A stretch of 64,000 nucleotides of DNA from Flavobacteriales bacterium (GCA_020635675.1 JACJZJ010000002.1:248001-312000), one strand, 5' to 3'; numbered from the stretch's first letter, positions 15,754-22,988 are shown. The notes: a model not told the origin generated them from the sequence alone. Made by a program: numbers and translations.

Positions 15754-15924
15754 GAAGTGAAGCCCGGCATCCTCAGCAGCACCTTCCACTTCCCGGAGAT
15801 CATGTTAAACATCATCACCCGCTCTGTCGCTCTGCTCCGGAGCTGCGACATGCACGACACCGAGGCGCTCTGCCCCGAGTACAAGGTGGTGAGCTGCAGG
15901 ATCGGGAAGTTGGAAATGATCTAG
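15754..15924 (+). pseudogene. truncated duplicate of the fdhA 3' end
   Basis: Bases 15754-15909 repeat 14900-15031 of fdhA almost exactly and encode EVKPGILSSTFHFPEIMLN and later HDTEALCPEYKVVSCRI. The copy carries a 24-bp in-frame insertion (encoding RSVALLRSC in place of a short stretch) and then diverges to a TAG at 15922. No catalytic part is present, so the fragment cannot be functional. It marks a past tandem duplication or recombination at this locus. Confidence 0.85.
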
Positions 15925-15931
15925 GGGAAGC

Positions 15932-16114
15932 ATGAATACCAAGGCAATAGTATTCATGCTTGTGCTGACTTTCCTGGTCAGCCTCATTATCGTGATGGCC
16001 TCTATCGGCTGGTATGGCACTTGGCCGTACTACCTGGTGATAGGCGCCTGCCTCGTGGTTGCCGGTCTTGTCCGGTTGAGACAATCCAAACGCGACCATA
16101 CGCACCGGAGGTAA
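15932..16114 (+). CDS. small membrane protein of unknown function (60 aa)
   Basis: The 60-residue product holds two hydrophobic helices (AIVFMLVLTFLVSLIIVMAS and PYYLVIGACLVVAGLVRL) and a short basic, cytosolic tail (RQSKRDHTHRR). It starts 7 bp after the fdhA fragment. No family is recognised. Lower GC than the surrounding genes suggests a different history. Confidence 0.5.
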   Translation: MNTKAIVFMLVLTFLVSLIIVMASIGWYGTWPYYLVIGACLVVAGLVRLRQSKRDHTHRR

Positions 16115-16195
16115 GCGTTAGATCCCGCGACAAGCACCTACCTACAGCCAAGGCTTCCGTTCCGAGATCCTGCCGCAGCCTGGGTGAACGCGCCC

Positions 16196-16203
16196 TACTT
16201 TCA
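16196..16203 (+). promoter_or_regulatory. -7-like box TACTTTCA for the 253-aa membrane protein
   Basis: TACTTTCA lies 7 nt before the ATG at 16211. It makes the in-frame GTG at 16184, upstream of the box, unlikely as a start. Confidence 0.45.
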
Positions 16204-16210
16204 CCTGACC

Positions 16211-16972
16211 ATGGACCAGCAGGACTACGCGCGGCAGTTTGCAAGGATGGCGGACACAGCCCTTGTAGCCATTGTCGACGATCCTGCCGACCGTGACCCC
16301 GAAGCTGTGCATGCAGCCCAACGTGAGTTGGACCGACGAGGGATCCCTGAACACGATCTAGCCGAGATCCGCGCAGGCCGCGCCCAGGACATGGTCGAAA
16401 GGGCACGATCGAAAGCGCGCTTCGCCAAGCTCGGCCGACACGCAGGCGATGCGGCAAGCACGCTCCAAAGCACGTTCATTTCTCCAGCCGAACGCCCGCG
16501 GAGCGAATTGCAATGGCTGTTGGTGCTCACCCTGCCTTTGGCCCTTGTCTGGTTCCTGCAACTTCCACGTCTTACTCTATTGCCCTGGATCTTCAGCGCG
16601 CAACTGGATCCGTCAACCGCACTCTACTTGCTGCCCGTGATGATCATTCCTATCATCATTTATCTCTTATGGCGTAAGCGTCGGGTCGGATGGGGAATCG
16701 GCGCTGCTTTCACGGTCTATTCCTTCGCCTCCGCTCTCCTCACCGCCAACATCGCATTCAGCTATTCCGGTGGCGATGTTGCGTTTCCCCTCTTCGACCC
16801 TCCTGACCTGTCGGGATCGATCTACAGTGCTCTGGCGCACGGCGGATTGGCGGCCTTGTTCCAGATCAAGCGTAGCACGGAGCTTTACCGAGTAGATCGC
16901 ACCTGGCGATTGGGAGCTATCGCTCTTGGCCTGCTGGTCATTCTTGTGGAAGCTTCACCGATCCTCTTCTGA
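16211..16972 (+). CDS. multi-pass membrane protein of unknown function
   Basis: The 253-residue product has a soluble, charged N-terminal part of about 95 residues (DQQDYARQFARMADTALVAI; DRDPEAVHAAQRELDRRGIP). Five or so hydrophobic helices follow (LQWLLVLTLPLALVWFL; LYLLPVMIIPIIIYLLW; FTVYSFASALLTANIAF; SALAHGGLAALFQI; LGAIALGLLVILVEASPI). The N-terminal motif resembles a repeat seen in proteins with a zinc-ribbon or DUF2007-like head, but no firm family is named. It precedes another unknown gene by 10 bp, so the two may form an operon. Confidence 0.65.
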   Translation: MDQQDYARQFARMADTALVAIVDDPADRDPEAVHAAQRELDRRGIPEHDLAEIRAGRAQDMVERARSKARFAKLGRHAGDAASTLQSTFISPAERPRSELQWLLVLTLPLALVWFLQLPRLTLLPWIFSAQLDPSTALYLLPVMIIPIIIYLLWRKRRVGWGIGAAFTVYSFASALLTANIAFSYSGGDVAFPLFDPPDLSGSIYSALAHGGLAALFQIKRSTELYRVDRTWRLGAIALGLLVILVEASPILF

Positions 16973-16982
16973 TCCAGTTGAT

Positions 16983-17381
16983 ATGACGGCTCACGAGGAG
17001 ATCCTAGACAAGCATTTTCTGATCCGCTTGGTTCGGGTCGACCGGATCACGCTTGACCTGAAGACCCCGGATGGTGCGTTCAGGCCCCTTGAACGGGATC
17101 TGACCCTTCGGGTCATGGCGATCGAGCCGAACAGCAAGCCCGAGCTGCCTCTGCGCGAAGCGACCTATGACCTGGTATTCAAAGATGTGACAGGTTTACG
17201 CTTGGACCTGCCCACCCGGATCGAGGACACGGACTTCGACATGGATGTGGATGATGTCACGCTCCAAGTGCGGGATAGTGGGATCAGCACATTGAAGTTC
17301 GAGAACCACAACACGACCATGGAGATCGACTTCAAGCAGGTAGCGCGAACATTGATCTCGGTGAAGGAGTGTGCCAGCTGA
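16983..17381 (+). CDS. hypothetical protein (132 aa)
   Basis: The 132-residue soluble product (MTAHEEILDKHFLIRLVRVD; DVTGLRLDLPTRIEDTDFDM; TTMEIDFKQVARTLISVKE) has alternating beta-type text and many acidic residues. No signal peptide, membrane helix or known motif is visible. It lies 10 bp after the membrane protein gene and is followed by a hairpin, which suggests a two-gene unit ending here. Confidence 0.55.
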   Translation: MTAHEEILDKHFLIRLVRVDRITLDLKTPDGAFRPLERDLTLRVMAIEPNSKPELPLREATYDLVFKDVTGLRLDLPTRIEDTDFDMDVDDVTLQVRDSGISTLKFENHNTTMEIDFKQVARTLISVKECAS

Positions 17382-17389
17382 TCTCCCCC

Positions 17390-17414
17390 TCGCCCGCGTG
17401 CGCAACGCGGGTGA
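17390..17414 (+). terminator. hairpin after the hypothetical gene
   Basis: Arms TCGCCCGCGT and ACGCGGGTGA pair around the loop GCGCA, with one G-T pair. There is no T run. The rest of the gap to 17531 shows no gene. Confidence 0.45.
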
Positions 17415-17531
17415 AGCCTTGTGGCGCGTTGCGGCGTGTTCCTTCGACCAGTTATGGAACAACGGTGCCATTGAACACCCGTGTGCGAACGCAGGCGAGA
17501 GAGCGCGACACTGCGGGGATGGAAGATCCAT

Positions 17532-18143
17532 TCAATTGTTCCGGGCCACGAACTCACCGTGGAGCGTGATGGTCTCGGCCGGCACCTGAACGTTCGGATC
17601 GGTCTGCACCCGGTACATGCTGAATTCGAGGATCCCGGCGATGAGGTCGTCCGTCCGCTCGACGATGGTGATCAGGCCCGAAGCCGCGCCCTGGCCTGCG
17701 GGTACCAGATGGTACCGCCTGGCGTTCAACACCTGCGCAGTACCGACCCGGACATCGGTGGTGGATAGCACGGCGGAGGAGACGACCGCCGTGTACACAT
17801 TGTTGATGTAGGCGAAGTGGTCGATGCCGATGGTGAGCGTTCCCAGCGGTTCGGCATCCGCATCGGCACCGAGGTACACCAGGCCGGCCACATCGGACCA
17901 ACTGGCATCATCGATATCGTACCCGACCAAAGTCTTGCTTTCCCCATCCCCGGAAACATGGTCCAGATGGAGCAGGTAGTTGGAGAAGGACAGGTCCGAC
18001 ACGAACACAGGTGGGTCCGCAGGGGTGGGGTCGCTTGGTGCCGGCTCATCCCCCTTGCTGCAGGAGGCAAGGGCCAGCATGGCGATGGCCGGAAGAGCGA
18101 GCCACGGCCGGTTGCCGGAAAGGGGACTGCGGAGCTGGTGCAT
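17532..18143 (-). CDS. lipoprotein of unknown function
   Basis: The 203-residue product has a lipoprotein signal (WLALPAIAMLALASC) followed by an acidic, Pro-rich linker (SKGDEPAPSDPTPADPP). The mature part is beta-rich (FSNYLLHLDHVSGDGESKTL; LGTLTIGIDHFAYINNVYTA). No family is recognised. It is expected to sit in the outer or inner membrane by its lipid anchor. Confidence 0.65.
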   Translation of the reverse strand: MHQLRSPLSGNRPWLALPAIAMLALASCSKGDEPAPSDPTPADPPVFVSDLSFSNYLLHLDHVSGDGESKTLVGYDIDDASWSDVAGLVYLGADADAEPLGTLTIGIDHFAYINNVYTAVVSSAVLSTTDVRVGTAQVLNARRYHLVPAGQGAASGLITIVERTDDLIAGILEFSMYRVQTDPNVQVPAETITLHGEFVARNN

Positions 18144-18203
18144 GTGCGCGGTGGTTCGTGGGTGTTGGAGGTCCTGCGCACGGTCGCGCCGCTCCTCGTG
18201 CCC

Positions 18204-18211
18204 TGAAACTA
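18204..18211 (-). promoter_or_regulatory. -7-like box TAGTTTCA for the lipoprotein gene
   Basis: TAGTTTCA on the minus strand lies 60 nt before the ATG at 18143. The rest of the gap up to 18382 holds only the repeat at 18342-18369. Confidence 0.35.
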
Positions 18212-18341
18212 TCCACGGTGTTCGGCTTGCGCACCAGCGAATGAGCGGATCGCGGCACCGGTCCAGTGGCTGGCGGTCCGCACGCGATCACCGGGTCCGC
18301 ACGGTGTCGGGATCCACGGGGATGCGGCACCGGGATCGGAT

Positions 18342-18369
18342 CCCGCGCAGGGTCCGCTTCGTGTGGCCC
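18342..18369 (+). repeat. 28-bp intergenic repeat, copy 1
   Basis: TCCCGCGCAGGGTCC plus GTGTGGCCC, separated by four bases, matches 20742-20769 at all but two positions. Copy 1 lies 13 bp beyond the end of the cupin gene. Confidence 0.55.
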
Positions 18370-18382
18370 GCCCGATGCTCCC

Positions 18383-18922
18383 CTACCGGTATTTCAGATA
18401 GGCATGCAGGGTGACGGCCGGTCCGCTGAAGGGTGCGCCCACGGTGTGCATGCCGAGGCTGTCGTCCATGTAGGTGATGCTGCGACGGGTGCGCACCTGC
18501 GTTTCGTACGGCGCGGCGATGGTGCCGTTCAGGTAGCGGGCCTCCTGGATGGCGCCGTCGAGCACGGCGATCAGACCGCCGCCGTTGGGGTGGTAGTGCC
18601 GTGCACCGAGGGCACCGGGCGCCCAACGGATCAGCAGCACCTTCAGGAAGGTGTTGTCCACCAGCACGTGCCTGCCTTCGGGAGCATCGACCAGGAAGTC
18701 CCATGCACGAGCGGGGATGGACATGGCCTGTTCCATGAGCGGCCGGAACGCCTCGGCCGTCGCGTGCTTCGGCAGCGTCATGGCCTTCAGGGTCAGCCGG
18801 TAGGCGATGTCCTCAAGACCGATGTGGCGCGTGGCGGCGGAACCGATCCGCGGCAGGTCGAACAATGCGGCGATCCGCGCGAGGCGGAAGTGGAGGAGGT
18901 CGAGGGGCGGCGTGGTGTGCAT
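18383..18922 (-). CDS. cysteine dioxygenase-like cupin protein
   Basis: The 179-residue product has a cupin core with the metal-binding pattern RHYHPNGGGLIAVLDGAIQE (two His) and a later His in DDSLGMHTVGAP. This spacing matches cysteine dioxygenase-type enzymes, which oxidise thiols with a non-haem Fe2+. The true substrate is not certain. The open frame runs upstream to 19087 but over a terminator, so the ATG at 18922 is preferred. It lies downstream of osmC in the same direction, across a terminator, so it is probably a separate unit. Confidence 0.65.
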   Translation of the reverse strand: MHTTPPLDLLHFRLARIAALFDLPRIGSAATRHIGLEDIAYRLTLKAMTLPKHATAEAFRPLMEQAMSIPARAWDFLVDAPEGRHVLVDNTFLKVLLIRWAPGALGARHYHPNGGGLIAVLDGAIQEARYLNGTIAAPYETQVRTRRSITYMDDSLGMHTVGAPFSGPAVTLHAYLKYR

Positions 18923-19046
18923 GGCGTTGTGCGTTGGTGCCGCAAAGGACCCCCGCTGCCGGTGCGCGGCGCGTGCAAAAGCGTCCAAAGCATGGTCGGA
19001 AAAGGTCAGGGGGTGCAGATGTGCGGTGGGGTGTGCTGCCCATGGA

Positions 19047-19076
19047 GAAAGGCCGCCCCGGAGGGAGCGGCCTTTC
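19047..19076 (-). terminator. intrinsic terminator after the OsmC gene
   Basis: Perfect 10-base arms (GAAAGGCCGC and its complement) enclose a 10-base loop, 19 bp past the OsmC stop. Confidence 0.75.
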
Positions 19077-19095
19077 ACGGAAAGCATGCGGCGGA

Positions 19096-19650
19096 TCAGG
19101 CGGCGCTCACCTGCACATCCACCGGCCGGGTGATGGTGTTGAACACGGGCGACCGCTGGGCCAGTCCGATCAGCATGGCCTTCTGCTCCGCGGTGGCGCC
19201 GGGGATGTCGAACACCACGCGCAGCTGGCTGAATTCCTCGGGCACCCCGGGGTCCAGGCCCAGGAAGCCGCGCAGGTCCACGTCGCCTTCGATGCGGCTG
19301 GACACGCCTTCCACTTCAACGCCCTGTGCGGCGGCCAGCAGCACCATGGTGGTGGTCATGCAGGCGAGCAGGCCGTAGAGGAGCACTTCGCCCGGGTTGG
19401 CGCCCTTGTTGGTGCCGAGCAGTACGTAGGGTTCATCGCACGTGAAGGTGAAGGGCACCTCGCGGCTGGTATCCTCCTGACAGGCGCCGTAGAAGCCCTG
19501 CACCGTGCTGCGGTTCCGGCCGCCCCCGATCCAGCGGTTCTCCGCCCGCAGTTGGAAGGCGGCGATGGCGCTGTTCTGCTGGATGGCACCCACGGTGTTG
19601 TGCATGGCCTCCAGGTCGAATCCGTTCATGGTCTTGGTCTGCGTTTCCAT
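19096..19650 (-). CDS. OsmC/Ohr-family protein
   Basis: The 184-residue product has the OsmC fold signatures: a C-terminal domain with GLLACMTTTMVLLAAAQGVE, where the Cys is the first catalytic thiol, and VFDIPGATAEQKAMLIGLAQ. The second Cys of peroxide-reducing Ohr proteins is replaced (RSPVFNTI rather than a CPV motif), so peroxide reduction is doubtful. Cys 57 or 72 in GACQED and FTCDEP could be alternatives. It lies downstream of the AraC-type gene in the same direction (116 bp gap). Confidence 0.8.
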   Translation of the reverse strand: METQTKTMNGFDLEAMHNTVGAIQQNSAIAAFQLRAENRWIGGGRNRSTVQGFYGACQEDTSREVPFTFTCDEPYVLLGTNKGANPGEVLLYGLLACMTTTMVLLAAAQGVEVEGVSSRIEGDVDLRGFLGLDPGVPEEFSQLRVVFDIPGATAEQKAMLIGLAQRSPVFNTITRPVDVQVSAA

Positions 19651-19766
19651 TGGTCTTGGGTTTTGTGCGTTGTTGACGGGGGCAAAAGTGCCCGCGTCCC
19701 ACGCCCTGCGGATAGGCGGATCGGACCAGAAGATCGACGTATCGGGTCAGGCCCCGGAACGCCGTG

Positions 19767-20621
19767 CTAGACGGGGGAGGTGCGGAAGCGCAGCGGCGTG
19801 GTGCCGAAGCGCTGCTTGAAGGCCCGGATGAAGCTGCTGGGCTCCTCGAAGCCCACGTCATAGGCCACCTCGTTCACATGCTTGTCGGTCACTTGCAGCA
19901 GGCGCGCCGCGCGGTCCAGCCGTTTTTCGCTGAGCCATTTGCCGGGGGCCGTGCCATACACCGCGCTGAAGGCCCGCTTGAAGGAGCTGAGGCTGAGCCC
20001 GCAGAGTTCGGCGAAGTCCTCGAGCTTGAGGGAGAAGGCGTAATTGGCCTCCATGATATGCCGCAGGTCGGCACCGCGGCCGTCGTTCAACCCGGAGAGG
20101 TAGCCGGCCAGGGCGCTGTGGTGCGGCCGGGTGAAGATGTTGAGCAGGAGCTCCTCGAACTTGAGCTGCAGCAGGTGTTCGCTGGGCGCGGCCGGCGAGC
20201 TGAAGTAGCTGGCCAGGGAGTTCACATAGCCCTGCAGGTGATCGTCCCACTTCACGGGGATCACACTGTCGCTCTTCCCGCTCTCGTGCCGTTGGGTCAG
20301 ATCCGGAAATCGCTGCATGAAGCGCCGGATGAAGTCGTCGGAGAGGAAGACCATCAGCGCGCAATAGTCCTCCTCGAAATACTGGTGCACGATGTTCGCG
20401 CCCTTCTTCACGAAGAGGGCGCATCCGGCCTCCACCAGATATTCACGCTCGATGCTGCGCCACATCTTGCGGCCGCTGGTGCAGAACGCGAAGTAGTTCA
20501 GCTCGGACCAGATCCCGGCGCGGTCATCGTGCGACGGGCACTTGTACTCCACGAACAGCAGGTCGTCCGCCTGCATCCGCTTGAAAGGACCGGTGCGGTT
20601 GAGGGCAAGGAGGTCGATCAT
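19767..20621 (-). CDS. AraC-family transcriptional regulator
   Basis: The 284-residue product has an N-terminal effector domain (about 1-175) and a C-terminal AraC-type double helix-turn-helix (SLKLEDFAELCGLSLSSFKR and VNEVAYDVGFEEPSSFIRAF). The closing KQRFGTTPLRFR is typical of the family. It is divergent from the candidate precursor gene at 20859 and upstream of OsmC, so either may be its target. The ATG at 20621 is chosen from the -7 box at 20633-20640. Confidence 0.87.
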   Translation of the reverse strand: MIDLLALNRTGPFKRMQADDLLFVEYKCPSHDDRAGIWSELNYFAFCTSGRKMWRSIEREYLVEAGCALFVKKGANIVHQYFEEDYCALMVFLSDDFIRRFMQRFPDLTQRHESGKSDSVIPVKWDDHLQGYVNSLASYFSSPAAPSEHLLQLKFEELLLNIFTRPHHSALAGYLSGLNDGRGADLRHIMEANYAFSLKLEDFAELCGLSLSSFKRAFSAVYGTAPGKWLSEKRLDRAARLLQVTDKHVNEVAYDVGFEEPSSFIRAFKQRFGTTPLRFRTSPV

Positions 20622-20632
20622 GGCTTCTTCAG

Positions 20633-20640
20633 GCAATGTA
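20633..20640 (-). promoter_or_regulatory. -7 box TACATTGC for the AraC-type regulator
   Basis: TACATTGC on the minus strand lies 11 nt before the ATG at 20621. Confidence 0.5.
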
Positions 20641-20741
20641 GCGCATCGGGTGGATCGGTACAGGCCGCACGGGGTGCGCGCAGGTGCTGGGTCTGCGCGC
20701 ACCTACGCGTCCGCGTTCGTGAAGCGGGCGAAGCCTCTTGT

Positions 20742-20769
20742 CCCGCGCAGGGTCCACATCGTGTGGCCC
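20742..20769 (+). repeat. 28-bp intergenic repeat, copy 2
   Basis: Matches 18342-18369 at 26 of 28 positions. It lies in the divergent gap between the AraC-type gene and the candidate RiPP precursor. Confidence 0.55.
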
Positions 20770-20828
20770 TGCATGGACCCCGATCAAAATACCGGCTACC
20801 GGGTATGGTGGGGCCGGACGGTCAGGGA

Positions 20829-20836
20829 TTGGTTTG
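20829..20836 (+). promoter_or_regulatory. -7-like box TTGGTTTG for the candidate precursor gene
   Basis: TTGGTTTG differs from TAnnTTTG by one base and lies 22 nt before the ATG at 20859. Confidence 0.4.
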
Positions 20837-20858
20837 CATCGAACAAAACCATACCACA

Positions 20859-21191
20859 ATGGACCTGAAAGCTTTCAACAAGAAATTCGAGACGAACCCG
20901 GGGTTCCGGACCCAGATCATGGGGCAGATCGCCGCTGAAGTGAAGCGATCGCAACCGGGTGAAAAGGTGGACCTCGCCCAGCAGTTGAAGAACGGCCACA
21001 TCAGCGAGTTGACCCTGAAGCCGCAGGGCGGGGACCAGCTCTCCCAGCTGAGCATCGCGAACGCGGCGATCGACGTGCTGAAGCGCCATGGCGTGACGGA
21101 CCTGGAGGACCTGAAGACGCCGGATTCCTTCGGCGGCCTGGTGAGCCTGAACGTCATTTACAAGGACGGCGGCTGGATCATCAATTCCTGA
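20859..21191 (+). CDS. candidate RiPP precursor peptide (110 aa)
   Basis: The 110-residue protein has no signal peptide. Its first 85 residues are helical and charged (FNKKFETNPGFRTQIMGQIA; EKVDLAQQLKNGHISELTLK), like a long leader region such as the NHLP type. It ends in SLNVIYKDGGWIINS, a short tail with Lys, Trp, Tyr and Asp. The KDGGW piece has the KxxxW spacing of streptide-type cores and recalls the Trp-rich tail of YydF epipeptides. A radical SAM enzyme follows 57 bp downstream across a strong stem-loop. The precursor role is inferred from this layout; a stand-alone protein remains possible. Confidence 0.55.
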   Translation: MDLKAFNKKFETNPGFRTQIMGQIAAEVKRSQPGEKVDLAQQLKNGHISELTLKPQGGDQLSQLSIANAAIDVLKRHGVTDLEDLKTPDSFGGLVSLNVIYKDGGWIINS

Positions 21192-21197
21192 ACGACG

Positions 21198-21231
21198 GAC
21201 CGCGGCGGACCCGTTCGGGTCCGCCGCGGTC
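21198..21231 (+). terminator. 15-bp perfect stem-loop between precursor and radical SAM genes
   Basis: GACCGCGGCGGACCC pairs perfectly with its complement around the loop GTTC, 6 bp after the precursor stop. There is only a short T-containing tail, so partial read-through into the radical SAM gene is plausible. This would give more precursor than enzyme, as in many RiPP operons. Confidence 0.7.
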
Positions 21232-21248
21232 GTTGATCCACCCACGCC

Positions 21249-22202
21249 ATGCGGAACATACTCGCCCTTTCGCTCACGAACCGCTGCCCGCTGCGCTGCT
21301 CCTTCTGCTGCGTACCGCCGGGGCCCGGTGACATGGACCTTGCCATTGCGCAGGGGTTGATCGCGGATTGCATCCGCCATGACCTGGTGCAGGAGGTCGG
21401 GTTCACCGGTGGCGAACCGATGCTGCGCTACAACGACATCGTTCAACTGGGCGCCTCCCTGGACGCGGCGGGCATTTCCTGGGGCATGACCACCGGCATG
21501 GGTTGGCTGGGATCGCGCTCCACCATGCACACCAAGGCCGATGGGCTCCTGGGCGCCGGCATCCGTAGCATCTCCGTGAGCGTGGACGGGACCCATGGCC
21601 GGGAGATCAAACCGGAAAAGCACCCGCTGATCCGCGAATTCGTGGAGCGCATGGTGAACGGGGGCATCAACGTGACCATCAGCGTGACCAAGGAGAACGA
21701 CGCCGAAGCCTGTCCGATCGAGCTGACCGATCTGCTCGACCGCCGCAACTTCCGCATGGAGTACCACTACGTGGCACCGGTGGGCCATGCGGACGGCAGG
21801 GCCTGCCATGCACAGGTGCGGTTCGACATGCGCGATTCGCAGTGTCCGCTGAAAAAGGGGTTCACCTTCAGTGTCTGGCCATCCGGCGATGTGTATCCGT
21901 GTTGCAGCACCTACACGGTGAACAAGGCGAAGGCCCTGCGCATCGGCAACGTGCGGCGGACCCCGTTCGTGGATATTGTGGCCGCGGCGCTGAACGACCC
22001 CTACCTCGTCACCATCCGCGAGGTCGGTTTCGCGGGTCTGATCCTTCTGACGCCCGACAGCCCGGTGTGGACCGAAGCGTTCATGAACGGACCGGTGCAG
22101 GACAGCTGCCACCTCTGCGCAAAGGTGCTGGCCAACCCCGGCTTCCAGGACATCAGGACCGCGCTCGCGCAACTTCCCGAAGCGAGCGCCACCGCCCGCT
22201 GA
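21249..22202 (+). CDS. radical SAM/SPASM-like enzyme, candidate peptide maturase
   Basis: The 317-residue enzyme has the radical SAM motif CPLRCSFC (Cys 13, 17 and 20), followed by an extra Cys 21, and the SAM-binding GFTGGEP (51-57). The C-terminal part holds further Cys (199, 218, 219, 287 and 290; DVYPCCS and DSCHLC), in a SPASM- or twitch-like arrangement for one auxiliary Fe-S cluster. Such enzymes often modify ribosomal peptides or act as heme or sugar maturases. Length is close to that of YydG-type epimerases. The partner is likely the 110-residue protein just upstream. Substrate and chemistry are unknown. Confidence 0.8.
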   Translation: MRNILALSLTNRCPLRCSFCCVPPGPGDMDLAIAQGLIADCIRHDLVQEVGFTGGEPMLRYNDIVQLGASLDAAGISWGMTTGMGWLGSRSTMHTKADGLLGAGIRSISVSVDGTHGREIKPEKHPLIREFVERMVNGGINVTISVTKENDAEACPIELTDLLDRRNFRMEYHYVAPVGHADGRACHAQVRFDMRDSQCPLKKGFTFSVWPSGDVYPCCSTYTVNKAKALRIGNVRRTPFVDIVAAALNDPYLVTIREVGFAGLILLTPDSPVWTEAFMNGPVQDSCHLCAKVLANPGFQDIRTALAQLPEASATAR

Positions 22203-22267
22203 TCGGCTGCCATGCCCCGGTGGGCATGCGTCGTCTGCGCCGCGACCGCGCGGGGAACAGCGATCCT

Positions 22268-22275
22268 TAGCTTCG
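22268..22275 (+). promoter_or_regulatory. -7 box TAGCTTCG for the 218-aa membrane protein
   Basis: TAGCTTCG lies 4 nt before the ATG at 22280. Confidence 0.5.
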
Positions 22276-22279
22276 TTCC

Positions 22280-22936
22280 ATGTTCATCGGTCACTTCGCA
22301 CTGGGCATGGCCTCGAAGCGGTTGGTGCCCCGCGTATCCCTCGGCGTCCTTTTCATCGCGGCCCAATTCCTTGACCTGCTGTGGCCGGTGCTGCTGCTTA
22401 CCGGCATGGAGCAGGCCGAGATCGTTCCGGGGATCACCGCGCTCACGCCCCTCGACTTCACGCACTACCCCATCTCGCACAGCCTGGTGATGGCCGCCGG
22501 CTGGGGGCTGCTGGTGGGCGTGGTGGCCTATCTGGTGCGCCGGAACGGACGGGTGGCCCTGGTGCTGGGCGCGCTGGTGCTGAGCCACTGGGTGCTGGAC
22601 CTGCTGGTGCATCGGCCGGACCTGCCCCTCAGCCCGATGGGCGGTACCAAGGTGGGACTGGGCCTGTGGAACATGCCCGTAGTCGCCCTGCTGCTGGAGC
22701 TGGCCCTGTTCGCCTGGGGCGTGTGGGTGTACGTGCGTTGCACCGCCGCGCACGACAAGGTGGGCCGCATCGGTTTCTGGGCGCTGGTGGCCTTCTTCCT
22801 GGTGGTGCATCTGATGAACGTGCTGGGGCCTCCCCCGCCGAACATGACCGCGGTGGCCTGGGCGGGCCAGCTGCAATGGCTCTTCGTGCTCTGGGCCTAC
22901 TGGGTGGACCGGCATCGGGAACCGACGGTGGAGTGA
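22280..22936 (+). CDS. YdjM-like multi-pass membrane protein
   Basis: The 218-residue product starts MFIGHFALGMASKRLVPRVS and has about six hydrophobic helices. Conserved polar sites include QFLDLLWP, HYPISHSLVMAAGWG and LSHWVLDLLVHRPD. The GHF and D/H pattern resembles the metal-dependent hydrolase-like membrane family that contains YdjM. A hydrolase role is not proven. It has its own -7 box, so it is probably not part of the radical SAM operon. Confidence 0.6.
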   Translation: MFIGHFALGMASKRLVPRVSLGVLFIAAQFLDLLWPVLLLTGMEQAEIVPGITALTPLDFTHYPISHSLVMAAGWGLLVGVVAYLVRRNGRVALVLGALVLSHWVLDLLVHRPDLPLSPMGGTKVGLGLWNMPVVALLLELALFAWGVWVYVRCTAAHDKVGRIGFWALVAFFLVVHLMNVLGPPPPNMTAVAWAGQLQWLFVLWAYWVDRHREPTVE

Positions 22937-22988
22937 TGCGGGCGATCACCAACGGCGGCATCGTGGGCAATGCGGCCGGCGGAACGGT

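Noticed and set aside
19764..20858. Long plus-strand frame leading into the 110-aa protein
   Set aside because: It runs antisense through the AraC gene and its promoter. The real start is the ATG at 20859 after a -7-like box.
20859..22202. Naming the radical SAM pair as a streptide-type (KxxxW) system
   Set aside because: Only the short spacing matches; the enzyme is more than 100 residues shorter than SuiB/StrB, so a family name cannot be given.
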